Shown here: in pieces, positions 53,301 through 61,371 of the stretch
How the letters are laid out: every line of letters begins with the position of its first letter
Position numbering within the stretch: position 1 is the stretch's first letter
Assembly (NCBI GenBank): GCA_028822845.1
Contig: JAPKCS010000003.1
Coordinates: 16,347-80,346 of the forward strand
Direction of reading: 5' to 3'
From: Candidatus Poseidoniaceae archaeon
Lineage (GTDB): Archaea > Thermoplasmatota > Poseidoniia > Poseidoniales > Poseidoniaceae
DNA length: 64,000 nt
The notes under the pieces: generated by a model
What the model was told of the DNA's origin: nothing
The model's input: the letters and a program-made list of their open reading frames with translations, nothing else
Databases searched by the model: none
Made by a program: the position numbers and the translations under genes

Positions 53301-55006
53301 AGGTACATTCCCTCATCAACAATAAATTCCAGACCCAATATTTTGGAAGGTGTGGGTACATTGATTTGCCTTTGTTCATGGGTTGACAAGTCAAAAGAGA
53401 AATGATGTAATATCAACGCATCAGCTGTGCTTTCCACAGCCAACCAGCCTTCGGCTTCAGAAGCAACGGCGTAAAATTGACCTTCTGCGTCGTATGCAGC
53501 CCACTCATCGTCCTCAACATGGTTTTCAGATCCAACGACCAGTCCATTTGCATGTGCAGCTGCACCGTATTGACCATCGCTTGACAGCGTGAAGTCGTGG
53601 ACCATGCCTCCATCGGGCACACGCCACATCCATGCATCACCCGAACCAGCGGTTTGGAATCCAAGACCGGTCCCCGTAGCGTGCCACAGGCTGCGTTCGC
53701 CAGCCTCTAAGTCAGTCACAGCATTTGAGGCAAGGGTAAGCAAAGGCTCGTCATCGAAATTAAATTCAATCAGTGGCACCTGAAGAACTTCCAACACTGA
53801 ATCAAAACCAAGAAGCGTGCTGTTTTCACGCAAGGACACAACATCTTCGCCCGCAATGCGGCCCAAGCCCCGGTTGGATGAAACACTGATTGCTCCAGTC
53901 GAGGCATCAACGTCGATGTTCAAACCGACGTCTTCTGCCGTCAAAGCCTGATCGAGGTGGCTTTCCAAAGCCTCAACGAGGGGCGGGATGGCATCTGCGC
54001 CGTCATGGGAAGAAGCAACGGCATAATGAATCGAATTGATTTCCCCTTCCATGCGTTGCAAACGTTGCGCCGTGGAAAGGTCTGTGAACACTGCAGGCGA
54101 TGAAAGACCAGCCGCAGCACCTTGGCCTTGGTTTTGAACCACTTTGGCTACTGTTGCATTCTGAGTGACTCGTTCTCGTTGATTGTCTTGGGTGACGTAC
54201 CAGCCCAATTCGACAACGGCTCCTTCGACGAGTGTGAGTTCCTCAGCCAGAACTTCATTGACTACGATGCTCAAAGGACGTTCTGGGCCGTTAAGTGCTT
54301 CAATTTCGGCGTATCTTATGCCGCTTTCACCACCGATGTGAGGCCAGATCTCTTCCGCATCAATGGTCCCGTTGAAGGCCAACCATGTGACGCTGGGAAT
54401 CGAACGGTGGTCGCTCTGCATGCTGGCGCCTGCAACAATCCCTTGCTGCTGACCAATCACCTTTGATTGAAGCGTGGGATCAGCCTTGGCAGCAGCCCAC
54501 ACCTCAGAGGCGACGCGCTCCTCAAGTCTGATGCGCTCTCCTGTTGAAAGGTCAAGGCCTGAAATGGTGATGTCCGATTCACCCCAGGCACCTTCGACTT
54601 CGTACTGCACCGTGGCATCCAATGAATCGCCAACAACCAATGACGAGGTGATGATGGAAGAGGCAATAATCAAACCCAGCATCAACAAAGCGGCCTGACG
54701 TTTACGACGCAGCACCGTCTCGCGAGCGATCCTCCAAACAACAAGGCGCTGTGGGACAAGGAGAGGTTGAACGAACACGAGCGAAAGGATGCCAAAGGAA
54801 AAGGCTCCAACCCATCGCGTAGCCCCATCGACTGAGCACCAGTCCAAGACCATGAACGACAGACCGGCATCAAGCACGGGCACGGCCATCAGGCTAGCAA
54901 CGGTGAACAGAGAGATGTGATGGGTGCGCGTCAATGTCCAGGTTGCGACAGCAGCAAGGAGTGCTACACACGCAAGCAGCATGACAAGCGCAACGAGCAG
55001 GTTCAT
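50399..55006 (-). CDS. MacB/FtsX-like ABC transporter permease with two FtsX domains and a large extracytoplasmic insertion
   Basis: 1535 aa from the ATG at 55006, which overlaps the ATPase stop as ATGA, so translation is probably coupled. Three N-terminal hydrophobic segments precede a MacB-type periplasmic-core region (RQAALLMLGLIIASSIITSS, then SLDATVQYEVEGAWGESD). Residues about 420-720 form a Trp/Gly/Asp-rich beta region that looks propeller-like (DFTLSSDGQYGAAAHANGLV). The first FtsX block (ESRRSEFGTLRSLGMSQSDA) and the second (ERTKTIGVLRALGYRRSM) each have their helices; the protein ends with the family's IRKASMIPPSAALRES. MacB-family complexes do mechanotransmission or lipoprotein/peptide export rather than classical transport. 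Having both halves in one chain is less common. Cargo is unknown. Confidence 0.88.
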   Translation of the reverse strand: MNLLVALVMLLACVALLAAVATWTLTRTHHISLFTVASLMAVPVLDAGLSFMVLDWCSVDGATRWVGAFSFGILSLVFVQPLLVPQRLVVWRIARETVLRRKRQAALLMLGLIIASSIITSSLVVGDSLDATVQYEVEGAWGESDITISGLDLSTGERIRLEERVASEVWAAAKADPTLQSKVIGQQQGIVAGASMQSDHRSIPSVTWLAFNGTIDAEEIWPHIGGESGIRYAEIEALNGPERPLSIVVNEVLAEELTLVEGAVVELGWYVTQDNQRERVTQNATVAKVVQNQGQGAAAGLSSPAVFTDLSTAQRLQRMEGEINSIHYAVASSHDGADAIPPLVEALESHLDQALTAEDVGLNIDVDASTGAISVSSNRGLGRIAGEDVVSLRENSTLLGFDSVLEVLQVPLIEFNFDDEPLLTLASNAVTDLEAGERSLWHATGTGLGFQTAGSGDAWMWRVPDGGMVHDFTLSSDGQYGAAAHANGLVVGSENHVEDDEWAAYDAEGQFYAVASEAEGWLAVESTADALILHHFSFDLSTHEQRQINVPTPSKILGLEFIVDEGMYLEVEGLLSIERYHASEVNLTSEFSIHDGEGWPESTPTSASLPLHARCDGSASISLFTPVEHWCSFDGGLLRWDGTSGEVESLRLPVLSSAGGFGTMPQMLLSFGGSTAPVLVDNGSVLISERLQDLNLDLGQSEFWLKGLIPYAFGDDTAYRLNHSGYYTEVEGLEGLSDLDGVVLGLISLQDAEQLSSAADDERNLLVLTSNTSSENGTASSISAWFDHRATASDLNLNVQAVKVDAAALAAESSGLLAAMFLVFGSFTIAAGVLLVLTIVLMLAESRRSEFGTLRSLGMSQSDARSLAVMEGAMVAGLASALGSFVGLGLAWFISIGFQNIFSSVGSSLFLFQWTWSSVFAGWAWGFLLALITLWSTAVWTARTNIVVALRGGREAISGSVSWMLILMQILFFGSALLCLALLAVVGFDSSIAYFAWVVAGVCLLISGVPLLTLELPTVLKNRTTAWSNLHRHAGRNTLAVLGLCLLIWTVGLNSIDPVRKEMTPDELSFIVLGLVEVFAGVLLLTSAAPLLVGRLGKSKLLTKRFGPVLPVALAHPLAAPVRTAVVMGMFSITVFSVIVLSGYAEQFDNYSSSFVEEAEGDYELLLTGSRSRPIELPMNPDDWNLSSPVADSIDSVARIHRSQVFLENDDGERMPYLLRGFDENFSQHGGLPLYQWDSSLGETEKEAWITVESREDLVFVDASFGLESVADGTGLSRLSFSIGESILLIDTSNPGNTKNVKIAGFLEQSSYLFSAGVWIPGDVAVDQFDGRLTRMYVSVDGQAVASEGFDAGDDGFAPMGKTSEVRKATSELATDLEEGLNGEGVQVVVIADEVMVLQSLVLAILAIFEAYLALGLIVGIAGIGVVTVRSVSERTKTIGVLRALGYRRSMVMATFMVEVVWVAVFGMLNGAIIAVGFHRALYDTFWKDQGAEFSLPYASIFSVVLGGLVLVLLATAYPIRKASMIPPSAALRES

Positions 55007-55701
55007 TCCTCCTCGCTTCGAAGGGAATCCTTCACAATCAAACCATCTTCCATGTAGAGGATACGATCGCACAGGTCCGCTATGATTGAATCGTGTGTGA
55101 CGATGAGAAAAGCGGTTTGATGTTCAAGGTTGATCCGTTTGAGGAGGGTGAGAACTTCGGTTGATGTTCGGGAATCAAGATTCCCTGTCGGTTCGTCGCA
55201 AAGGACAACAGCCGGGCGATGGACGATTGCACGTGCGATTGCGACGCGCTGTTGTTGACCGCCAGAGAGTTCTGCTGGCCGGTGTTGGCTTCGATCGCCG
55301 AGGCCTACGTCGTTGAGTGCTTCCAAAGCACGGGTTCGCGCTTCATTTGCAGAGGTACCGAGCAACAACAAAGGTAATTCTACATTTTCAACAGCTGAAA
55401 GCACGGGGAGGAGATTGAAATCTTGGAAAATGAAACCAAGATGCTTGGAGCGCATGGTGGTTCGTTCGTTATCGCTGATCCCGAACAAGGGTAGGCCATT
55501 GACGTTCACATCACCTGCGCTTGGAACATCAATACCTGAGAGTACGTTCAGCAAGGTGGTCTTCCCGCATCCTGAGGGACCCATAATGGCGACCATCTCA
55601 CCGGCGCCAAGGCTGACGTTGACCCCCCGCACAGCTTCGACGGTCGAAGTGCCAGAAGCGTAGAGTTTCCACACACCTGATGCGCGCATAGCGGGGCTCA
55701 T
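55003..55701 (-). CDS. ABC transporter ATP-binding protein (LolD/MacB type)
   Basis: 232 aa with all ABC motifs: Walker A GPSGCGKTT (about residue 40), Q-loop FIFQDFNLLPVLSAVENVEL, signature LSGGQQQRVAIARAI, Walker B VVLCDEPTGNLDS, D-loop and switch His (LIVTHDS). The DEPTGNLDS and NLLP forms are typical of the LolD/MacB/FtsE branch. It is the energising partner of the coupled downstream permease. The MoaD-like gene lies divergently, so this gap of about 50 nt holds both promoters. Confidence 0.96.
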   Translation of the reverse strand: MSPAMRASGVWKLYASGTSTVEAVRGVNVSLGAGEMVAIMGPSGCGKTTLLNVLSGIDVPSAGDVNVNGLPLFGISDNERTTMRSKHLGFIFQDFNLLPVLSAVENVELPLLLLGTSANEARTRALEALNDVGLGDRSQHRPAELSGGQQQRVAIARAIVHRPAVVLCDEPTGNLDSRTSTEVLTLLKRINLEHQTAFLIVTHDSIIADLCDRILYMEDGLIVKDSLRSEEE

Positions 55702-55753
55702 GCATCAAGGACGACGGAGTGCGTTGATAAACTACCGCTTGGAAGGTCATTCC

Positions 55754-56005
55754 ATGGATGGAGAAAGGCAGGGCAGTGTGCGTGTGGTTGTCTTTGGCCC
55801 GTTGGTGGAGAGCTTGGGTTCCCGAACCCACAAAGTCCCACTGATGGAGAACATGAGCATCGAGGACATCATTGAGTTCTTAGGCGCCAGTGATTGGATC
55901 GCCAAAGGCCTCACAGTGGCCCTCAACAACGAACGTTGCCCCCTGGATGTACATCCGACAAATGGGGATGAAATCGCACTTCTGCCTCCGGTTTCTGGTG
56001 GCTGA
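55754..56005 (+). CDS. MoaD/ThiS-family ubiquitin-like sulfur carrier
   Basis: 83 aa from the ATG at 55754; the frame opens upstream into the divergent ABC gene, and those codons are unlikely to be used. The beta-grasp pattern VRVVVFGPLVESLGS, IEDIIEFLG, LTVALNNERCPLDVHPTNGD and the C-terminal IALLPPVSGG are typical. The terminal Gly-Gly is the adenylation/thiocarboxylation site in MoaD and of SAMP-type archaeal ubiquitin-like modifiers. Molybdopterin synthesis or tRNA thiolation/protein conjugation cannot be told apart without neighbours such as MoaE, which are absent here. Confidence 0.85.
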   Translation: MDGERQGSVRVVVFGPLVESLGSRTHKVPLMENMSIEDIIEFLGASDWIAKGLTVALNNERCPLDVHPTNGDEIALLPPVSGG

Positions 56006-56078
56006 ACAGACCCCTCGCTCAAACGGGGGCCGAAGCCTTCAACTGCATTGGCCTCTACCCACCTTTTGAGGAAGCGTC

Positions 56079-56393
56079 ATGATTGGTGGTTTGGGTCCTT
56101 TGGAAATGTTTGTCCTTGTTGGATTGTTTTTCGTCTTATTCGGTGCTGATCGTCTGCCAAAGATGGCCAACGCTATCGGCCGTTCCAAAGGTGAATTCCA
56201 GAAAGGATTGACTGACACCACCCGTGCAGTCGACCCAGCAGCAGCCATCGAAGACATGAGCGCTGGTGGCAGGACAGCAGAACAACGCCTTTTCGAAAGA
56301 GCAAAAGCCGTGGGCATCGAACCTGCAGGAATGGAAATTACTGTCCTTGAACGCAAGGTTTCTGCTCTTGAAGCACTTGACACAGAAGAGTGA
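56079..56393 (+). CDS. tatA: Sec-independent translocase TatA/TatB-like protein
   Basis: 104 aa. One N-terminal membrane helix (GPLEMFVLVGLFFVLFG) is followed by the hinge and amphipathic helix DRLPKMANAIGRSKGEFQKG, the hallmark of TatA/B, then a polar tail with a short predicted helix at the end (VLERKVSALEAL). It forms the pore-like component for export of folded proteins with twin-arginine signals. TatC is not in the window. The conserved FG pair before the amphipathic helix is present. GAGGAAG lies a few nt before the ATG. The gene is convergent with nob1, 5 nt apart. Confidence 0.92.
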   Translation: MIGGLGPLEMFVLVGLFFVLFGADRLPKMANAIGRSKGEFQKGLTDTTRAVDPAAAIEDMSAGGRTAEQRLFERAKAVGIEPAGMEITVLERKVSALEALDTEE

Positions 56394-56398
56394 ATCCT

Positions 56399-56893
56399 TC
56401 ACCGGGCTCGCTTTACATTCATTGGCGACCCACAAATATCACATTCTGCGACAGGGCCCTTCTTTGAACGATCTACATTTGATGGCACGGGGGTTGTCGC
56501 TCTGCACCCAATGCAACGGAGTTCCCATCGCCAGACTTGTTTTGCTCCCACTGTACCAACTGATTTTGTCGAACGTTGCTGAGACTGCATCACGTTCTGA
56601 AGGCGATAATCATCGGTGACAAGCGTGGCATCGAGGGCCAATGCGAGGGCGAGAACATCCACATCCACATCGGACAATCGAGGTAAATCGCCACTTGAAG
56701 CAGCGGCCTCCCTGGCCGTTTGGAGCCAGGCAGGTGGAACATCACGCCATTGTATTGAATCCAAGGATTGAACGAGAAGTGAACGTTGAGGGCTTACACG
56801 TTCAAGTTCAGCTTGTTGACTCAAAGCACACACACCATCGGCCAATTGATTGACGGGCCAATGGAGCAAAGCAGCAGTATCAAGCACTCGCAT
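56399..56893 (-). CDS. nob1: Nob1-like endoribonuclease: PIN domain plus zinc ribbon
   Basis: Nob1 cleaves the 3' end of 16S rRNA precursor during small-subunit maturation. 164 aa. The PIN domain has the acidic metal-binding residues Asp5 (VLDTAALL), the D75-D79 cluster (SDVDVDVLALAL) and D94/D95 (LVTDDYRLQNV). The C-terminal rubredoxin-like zinc ribbon has Cys127, Cys130, Cys151 and Cys154. The PIN-ribbon order and length fit archaeal Nob1 rather than VapC toxins, and no antitoxin gene is adjacent. The catalytic set looks intact. Confidence 0.93.
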   Translation of the reverse strand: MRVLDTAALLHWPVNQLADGVCALSQQAELERVSPQRSLLVQSLDSIQWRDVPPAWLQTAREAAASSGDLPRLSDVDVDVLALALALDATLVTDDYRLQNVMQSQQRSTKSVGTVGAKQVWRWELRCIGCRATTPVPSNVDRSKKGPVAECDICGSPMNVKRAR

Positions 56894-56973
56894 GTGGTAG
56901 GCGACCCCCGAACATACTCCATGAACTCACCGCTCACCCACATCTTCATATCAATGGGCTACAAGTTGTGGTC

Positions 56974-57582
56974 ATGTCATGGAAGGAGTCCATCTTGGAT
57001 GCCTTTGATGTCTTTGGACCAGCAAGTTTGGCTATGGTTTCGATGAGCGAAGCAATCATCCAACCAGTCCCGCCTGATTTGGTCTACATCCCAATGCTTC
57101 TCAACAACATTGGAGAAGTTGAAGTTGTTCTCTTGTTGTGGCTTGTCGTCACCGTATCATCGGTCATTGGCTCCCTCATTGGGTACCTGATTGGACAACG
57201 CTGGGGACGTTCATTGATCTCCAAGTTCGGATCCCCTTCCCATGTCCAAAAAATTGAGGCCCTCACTCAACGTTACGGCACCTTAGGGATCTTCATCGCT
57301 GCGTTTTCTCCGATCCCCTACAAGGTGTTCGGATGGCTAGCAGGCATGGGCGAGATGGACAAACGTCCATTCATCGCAGCAGGCTTGCTAGGCCGTGGCC
57401 TTCGGTTTGGCCTTGAGGCGATTTTGATTGGCGTGTATGGCAACCAGGCCTTCGATGTGTTGATGTGGTTCCTCGACAATGAGATTCTTATGGCTGTGCT
57501 GATTCTTCTTGGCGCTGCTGTGATCTGGTCAACTTGGAACTGGTGGAACGGATTGCAAATGGAAGCCACCGAACACCCTTGA
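56974..57582 (+). CDS. DedA/VTT-domain membrane protein (YqaA-like)
   Basis: 203 aa with about five hydrophobic segments. The VTT core is visible: VVTVSSVIGSLIGYLIGQRW, then SHVQKIEALTQRYGTLGIFI, then AAFSPIPYKVFGWLAGMGEM (the re-entrant loop with its proline), and RPFIAAGLLGRGLRFGLEAI. DedA-family proteins contribute to envelope homeostasis and, in characterised members, lipid-carrier flipping such as undecaprenyl phosphate; here the lipid is unknown. The start is uncertain between GTG 56968 and ATG 56974, and the ATG is preferred. nob1 is divergent. Confidence 0.9.
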   Translation: MSWKESILDAFDVFGPASLAMVSMSEAIIQPVPPDLVYIPMLLNNIGEVEVVLLLWLVVTVSSVIGSLIGYLIGQRWGRSLISKFGSPSHVQKIEALTQRYGTLGIFIAAFSPIPYKVFGWLAGMGEMDKRPFIAAGLLGRGLRFGLEAILIGVYGNQAFDVLMWFLDNEILMAVLILLGAAVIWSTWNWWNGLQMEATEHP

Positions 57583-57661
57583 AAACCAGGCTCAAGCATG
57601 GCAATTCAGCCAAGGTATGCGAGCGAATCATTATGAAGGGGAGGTCGGTGGATTGCTTGTC

Positions 57662-57736
57662 GCTCGTGTGGTGTAGCCAGGTCCATCATAGTGGGTTTTC
57701 ATCCCGCCGACCCGGGTTCGAATCCCGGCCCGAGCA
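57662..57736 (+). tRNA. tRNA-Glu (TTC)
   Basis: Seventy-five nt with T arm CCGGG-TTCGAAT-CCCGG, anticodon stem GTGGG/CCCGC and loop TTTTCAT giving anticodon TTC. Acceptor GCTCGTG pairs with CCCGAGC except at position 6 (T opposite C). Discriminator A at 57736, no encoded CCA, no intron. A T-rich stretch follows directly. Confidence 0.93.
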
Positions 57737-57750
57737 CTTTTGTTTAAATG

Positions 57751-57768
57751 CGTACTGCGTACGTTTTT
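57751..57768 (+). terminator. Hairpin plus T5 after tRNA-Glu
   Basis: CGTAC (57751-57755), loop TGC, GTACG (57759-57763), then TTTTT (57764-57768). Location and T-run fit a tRNA terminator. Confidence 0.6.
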
Positions 57769-58122
57769 CTAGTTACTTACCAACCTAAGTTTTACTTTCT
57801 CCACACGCTGTATTGGAAGCGGATAACGCCGTTTTGTGGGATAGGATGTGGCTGTTTGGTCCCGTCGATGCGAGAGTAAAACCGTCCGTTTCTTTGACCA
57901 CAGATTGAAATGAATCGACACCGGATTAAAAGGCCAAAATGGGTGCCTCTCCTGAGAGAATTACGACCTGGTCGAAGTGCACATCTCCGCCAAAACTGTG
58001 ACGGTCTTGAGCGTCTTATCACAACGGTCCGGTAGGTGCACAGCACAACCATGGAGGCCAGCAGAACCTGCATCACTTGGCAAAGTGCTCGGGACCCTTC
58101 GGACCCGGGAGCGGTTTTTCAA
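57769..58122. other. Intergenic stretch without a confident gene
   Basis: About 350 nt between the tRNA-Glu terminator and the 3' end of the MscS gene. The longest minus-strand frame (57792-58076) is arginine-rich and looks non-coding overall, although its end (NGRFYSRIDGTKQPHPIP, then VIRFQYSVW) loosely recalls the end of an FHA domain. A decayed gene is possible but not supported. Confidence 0.4.
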
Positions 58123-59430
58123 TCAAATGTCATCGGTGTCGAACATTGTAAGCATCTTTGAGAGCTCCAATGAGCGAGCCTCGAGATCCGCCCGTTCTGC
58201 TTTGGCCATTTCCGGGGCACGAAGAGTTTCTTGAATCTCTTCAAGTTCTTCACGAGCAGCCTCACGTTCCTTTCGCAACTTGCGATCTTCTCGACCCATT
58301 TGAGATTTAGCAGCGCGCTGACGGGTTGCCTTTAGCCGCTCTTCAGCAGCCGTTACATCTTCATCATCACCACGAAGTTCGACCACCGTCGGGAATGGGA
58401 TACGGATGTCTTCAGCCTCGAACCGTTCGTCGACTGCCTTGAGCAACCAATCACGAGTCACCCATTCTTCGCTGTAATCTTGAACCCAAGCATACAACCT
58501 GAACATTTTTGAAAAGTCACCGAGTTCGGTGAGCAGCACTCTTGGCTCAGGGTTATCAATGGTGTAAGGGCAGTCACGAGCAAGTTTGAGAACCGTGAGT
58601 TTCACGTGATCAATGCCTTCTCGATAGTCCACTCCGATGTCAATGACAACGGAAATGCGCCGTGCAACTCCATCCCCACCGCCACGTGCGTGATTTACAA
58701 GGGTGGATGAAATGAGGGTGTTGTTTGGAATCACGATTAACTTTTCATCACGGTCCATCACTTTGGTTGACAAGATACCCATCGAAACGACGGTACCCAG
58801 CATGCCTTCCACTTCAATGCGGTCACCGACTTCGAAAGGACGGTCGACTGCAAGCATGAACGAGTTGACAATGTTTCCGAGGGTTTGTTGAACGGCCAAA
58901 CCAATAATCAAGGAGAACACGGCAAGCGAGGCCAAAATACCGAGGAGTTCAATCTTTAATTCTGCGAGTGCTAAGTTCACACCGAAGAACAACACGACCG
59001 CTCGGAGAAAGTAGGTGATGAGTGGATTGCTGCCTGAGACCGTGACATTGGATTGATCGTTGAACCGGTTAAGAAGGACTGGCAAAAGGTGTTTGAGTCC
59101 AGTGCTCAAAATCGTTGTGGCCAAAAGAATGTAGGTTGCACTAAACAATGGGCCCAAATCGTCAGGGACACCTTCATCGCCGTCTGTGATCCAAATCACG
59201 CTCAAGTGAAGGCCAACGGTGAAAACAAAAGCGTAGAGGCGAGTCGTCATCGGTCCAAGCAAAGCATCATCCCACTTTGCAGCAGAGCGAATAATCAACT
59301 TCCGCCACGGTCGAATCAGACCATAACGAGTGAACACAAGCGAAAGGAACATCATCAATGCTGCAAAACCAGTCTTTTGCAAGGTATCTAAACCGTTGAT
59401 GATATCGATAGAATCTTGAAGTTGCGACAT
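58123..59430 (-). CDS. MscS-family mechanosensitive ion channel
   Basis: 435 aa. Tension-gated channel that releases solutes on hypo-osmotic shock. Four to five membrane segments end with the pore-lining helix (LGILASLAVFSLIIGLAVQQ, Gly/Ala-rich), then the beta domain with DRPFEVGDRIEVEGMLGTVV and the MscS signature VIPNNTLISSTLVNHARGG. The C-terminal 75 residues are a highly charged predicted coiled coil (RLKATRQRAAKSQMGREDRK), longer than in E. coli MscS. The gene is divergent from the HTH-10 regulator, with about 195 nt between the starts. Confidence 0.95.
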   Translation of the reverse strand: MSQLQDSIDIINGLDTLQKTGFAALMMFLSLVFTRYGLIRPWRKLIIRSAAKWDDALLGPMTTRLYAFVFTVGLHLSVIWITDGDEGVPDDLGPLFSATYILLATTILSTGLKHLLPVLLNRFNDQSNVTVSGSNPLITYFLRAVVLFFGVNLALAELKIELLGILASLAVFSLIIGLAVQQTLGNIVNSFMLAVDRPFEVGDRIEVEGMLGTVVSMGILSTKVMDRDEKLIVIPNNTLISSTLVNHARGGGDGVARRISVVIDIGVDYREGIDHVKLTVLKLARDCPYTIDNPEPRVLLTELGDFSKMFRLYAWVQDYSEEWVTRDWLLKAVDERFEAEDIRIPFPTVVELRGDDEDVTAAEERLKATRQRAAKSQMGREDRKLRKEREAAREELEEIQETLRAPEMAKAERADLEARSLELSKMLTMFDTDDI

Positions 59431-59625
59431 GATAACGAGCGGTCGTCACGGCTCGTCTTTATCAAGATATACATACGCAATATGAAATGGAATACATGAA
59501 AAAACTCCACTCATCAACCTCAAACGATTCGACGGAAGAAACCACTCCGAGCCCGGTTTTTGCATATGGATTCCTATTGTGTGCGGCCCCAAATGGCTAT
59601 ATTGGACTTCTAACCCCATTTCAAC

Positions 59626-60303
59626 ATGGAGAGCCAAGGCCGCGAACACCTGCGCTATTTCCAGATCCAGGTCGACCCTGGACAAGGCCAGCATTTGCCT
59701 GGTGTGAAAATCTTAGAGATGTTCTCAAAGACAGAATTGATTACCAGCATGGGTTTGAAAAATGGCATGCCATACGGCGTTTATCGTGTCGAATACGACG
59801 ATGAAGCCGTGTTTGATCACCTTGACCGACTCAGCCAGAGTTTTGTTGTCGAAGAGGTTCTTTTGAAATCGGACGGTGTTGCTTTTCTCAAAGCGTTCAC
59901 CCCCGGTCCAGCGATGATGGTTCTCCAAGGCCTCACAAATTGTTGGCCCGTACCCCCAACTTCTCTTTCCAAAAGCAAAGGACTTTTCATGACGATTCAA
60001 GGAACCAATGATGGCCTTAAGCAGCTCCGGGAGGCGTTTTCCTCGTTGATCCCATCGCAGATGGACGTGCGGATTTCAAAGAACATCAAAGCCGATTGGA
60101 TCAGTGCCCCACAACTTCCTCGCCGACGACACGATGTGATGCGCATGGCCGTGGACATGGGATACTACTCAACGCCACGCCAATGCACACAGAAAATGAT
60201 TGCAGATGCTCTTGGCATCCGTCAAGGGACTGTTGGTGAACACTTGCAGATCGCAGAGAGCAACATCATTGAATCATGGTCGAAGCAAACCAATCTTTCA
60301 TAG
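59626..60303 (+). CDS. Bat-type transcriptional regulator with C-terminal HTH-10 domain
   Basis: 225 aa. The C-terminal 55 residues are the bacterio-opsin-activator HTH-10 domain: LPRRRHDVMRMAVDMGYYST, CTQKMIADALGIRQGTVGEH, LQIAESNIIESW. The N-terminal 165 residues form a beta-alpha sensor-like domain (EYDDEAVFDHLDRLSQSFVV, MTIQGTNDGLKQLREAFSSL) similar to the region before HTH-10 in haloarchaeal Bat proteins; no PAS or GAF signature is visible. A TATATT element about 25 nt before the ATG suggests a leaderless transcript. Its target is unknown; divergence from the MscS gene makes control of that promoter a reasonable guess. Confidence 0.88.
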   Translation: MESQGREHLRYFQIQVDPGQGQHLPGVKILEMFSKTELITSMGLKNGMPYGVYRVEYDDEAVFDHLDRLSQSFVVEEVLLKSDGVAFLKAFTPGPAMMVLQGLTNCWPVPPTSLSKSKGLFMTIQGTNDGLKQLREAFSSLIPSQMDVRISKNIKADWISAPQLPRRRHDVMRMAVDMGYYSTPRQCTQKMIADALGIRQGTVGEHLQIAESNIIESWSKQTNLS

Positions 60304-60528
60304 GGCGGAAATTGCGACCTCGTGTTTTGGCTTCGTTTGTTCAAAATAATGTTTGATGCTCATACCACGACGGGTCCAGAGGCATGAACGGTGCATGTCA
60401 GGTTATTGGAGCCGGATGTGGGGCAACCAACTACCAAAAGCAAGTGCACGTAGATGAGCGCCTCTCAAAGCATAGCGGCTGTGTTGGTCGCTGTAAAAAA
60501 AATGCATCAAGTCTTCCTTGCTGTTGAA

Positions 60529-61371
60529 TCATGCCAACGTTCCATTTTGGTAATCGAGCACCGCTTGATGGATTTCCTCTCGTGTGTTCATGACAAAGGG
60601 TCCATAGCGCGCAATTGGTTCATTCAACTCTGGTCCTGCTAGAATCAAGAATTCGGCATCATCGTCCTGTGCTTCGAGCAACACCTCATCGCCATCCGTC
60701 ATCAATGCAAGTTGTCCGTCTTGGACAGCTCGACCGTTGAGATGAACGGTTCCCCCGAAGACATAGATCATGCCATTCAAACCAGAATCGATTGATTGCA
60801 CATGAGCTCCGCCTTGCTCGATTTTCATGTGGATGTAGGTGATTGGAATCACCGTGTCAATCACGGCCTGAACACCCATGGCTTGACCTGCGATGACGTT
60901 GGCCCATACCTTTCCATCTTCTGAACGAACGCTTGGGATTTGAGCTGCTGGAATGTCTTGATAGCGCGGTTGCATCATCTTATCTTTCGCTGGAAGGTTG
61001 ACCCAAATCTGGAACCCATGTGTGGTACCACCCGTTTCATAAAAGTCATCTTGAGGCAATTCTGAATGAATGATACCTCGCCCAGCCGTCATCCACTGCA
61101 CATCGCCAGGGTTAAGATCGCCCTTGTTCCCTGCACTGTCGCTATGTTGCATTGCCCCCTGAATCATGTACGTCACGGTTTCAAAGCCGCGGTGGGGGTG
61201 ATCGGGTGCACCGATTGCAGAGTATGGGTCCCAGTGAACCGGCCCCATCTCATCAAGCAACAAAAAGGGGCTCATCAGCGAGCCCATGGCTGCCGGTCGA
61301 CGTACAGGAAAGCCACCACCTTCCAAGACGGTGTGTGTTGGTACGGTGTTTTTCAGAGACCTTCGATTCAT
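60529..61371 (-). CDS. Pirin family cupin protein
   Basis: 280 aa, a bicupin pirin of usual length. The metal ligands align with human pirin: His58 and His60 (DHPHRGFETVTY), His102 and Glu104 (GRGIIHSELPQ), so iron binding is expected. Bacterial and archaeal pirins act as quercetinases or as redox-responsive regulators; which applies is unknown. The ATG overlaps the stop of the FMN reductase (ATGA), so the two are translated together, suggesting a shared redox or electrophile-stress role. Confidence 0.95.
   Translation of the reverse strand: MNRRSLKNTVPTHTVLEGGGFPVRRPAAMGSLMSPFLLLDEMGPVHWDPYSAIGAPDHPHRGFETVTYMIQGAMQHSDSAGNKGDLNPGDVQWMTAGRGIIHSELPQDDFYETGGTTHGFQIWVNLPAKDKMMQPRYQDIPAAQIPSVRSEDGKVWANVIAGQAMGVQAVIDTVIPITYIHMKIEQGGAHVQSIDSGLNGMIYVFGGTVHLNGRAVQDGQLALMTDGDEVLLEAQDDDAEFLILAGPELNEPIARYGPFVMNTREEIHQAVLDYQNGTLA

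Noticed and set aside
56399..56893. PIN-domain gene as a VapC toxin
   Set aside because: The C-terminal zinc ribbon with four cysteines and the lack of an antitoxin gene fit Nob1.
57792..58076. Minus-strand frame of 94 codons with an end vaguely like an FHA domain
   Set aside because: The N-terminal two thirds are arginine-rich and unlike any domain. Pieces resembling FHA lie in different frames, so a pseudogene cannot be supported without alignment.
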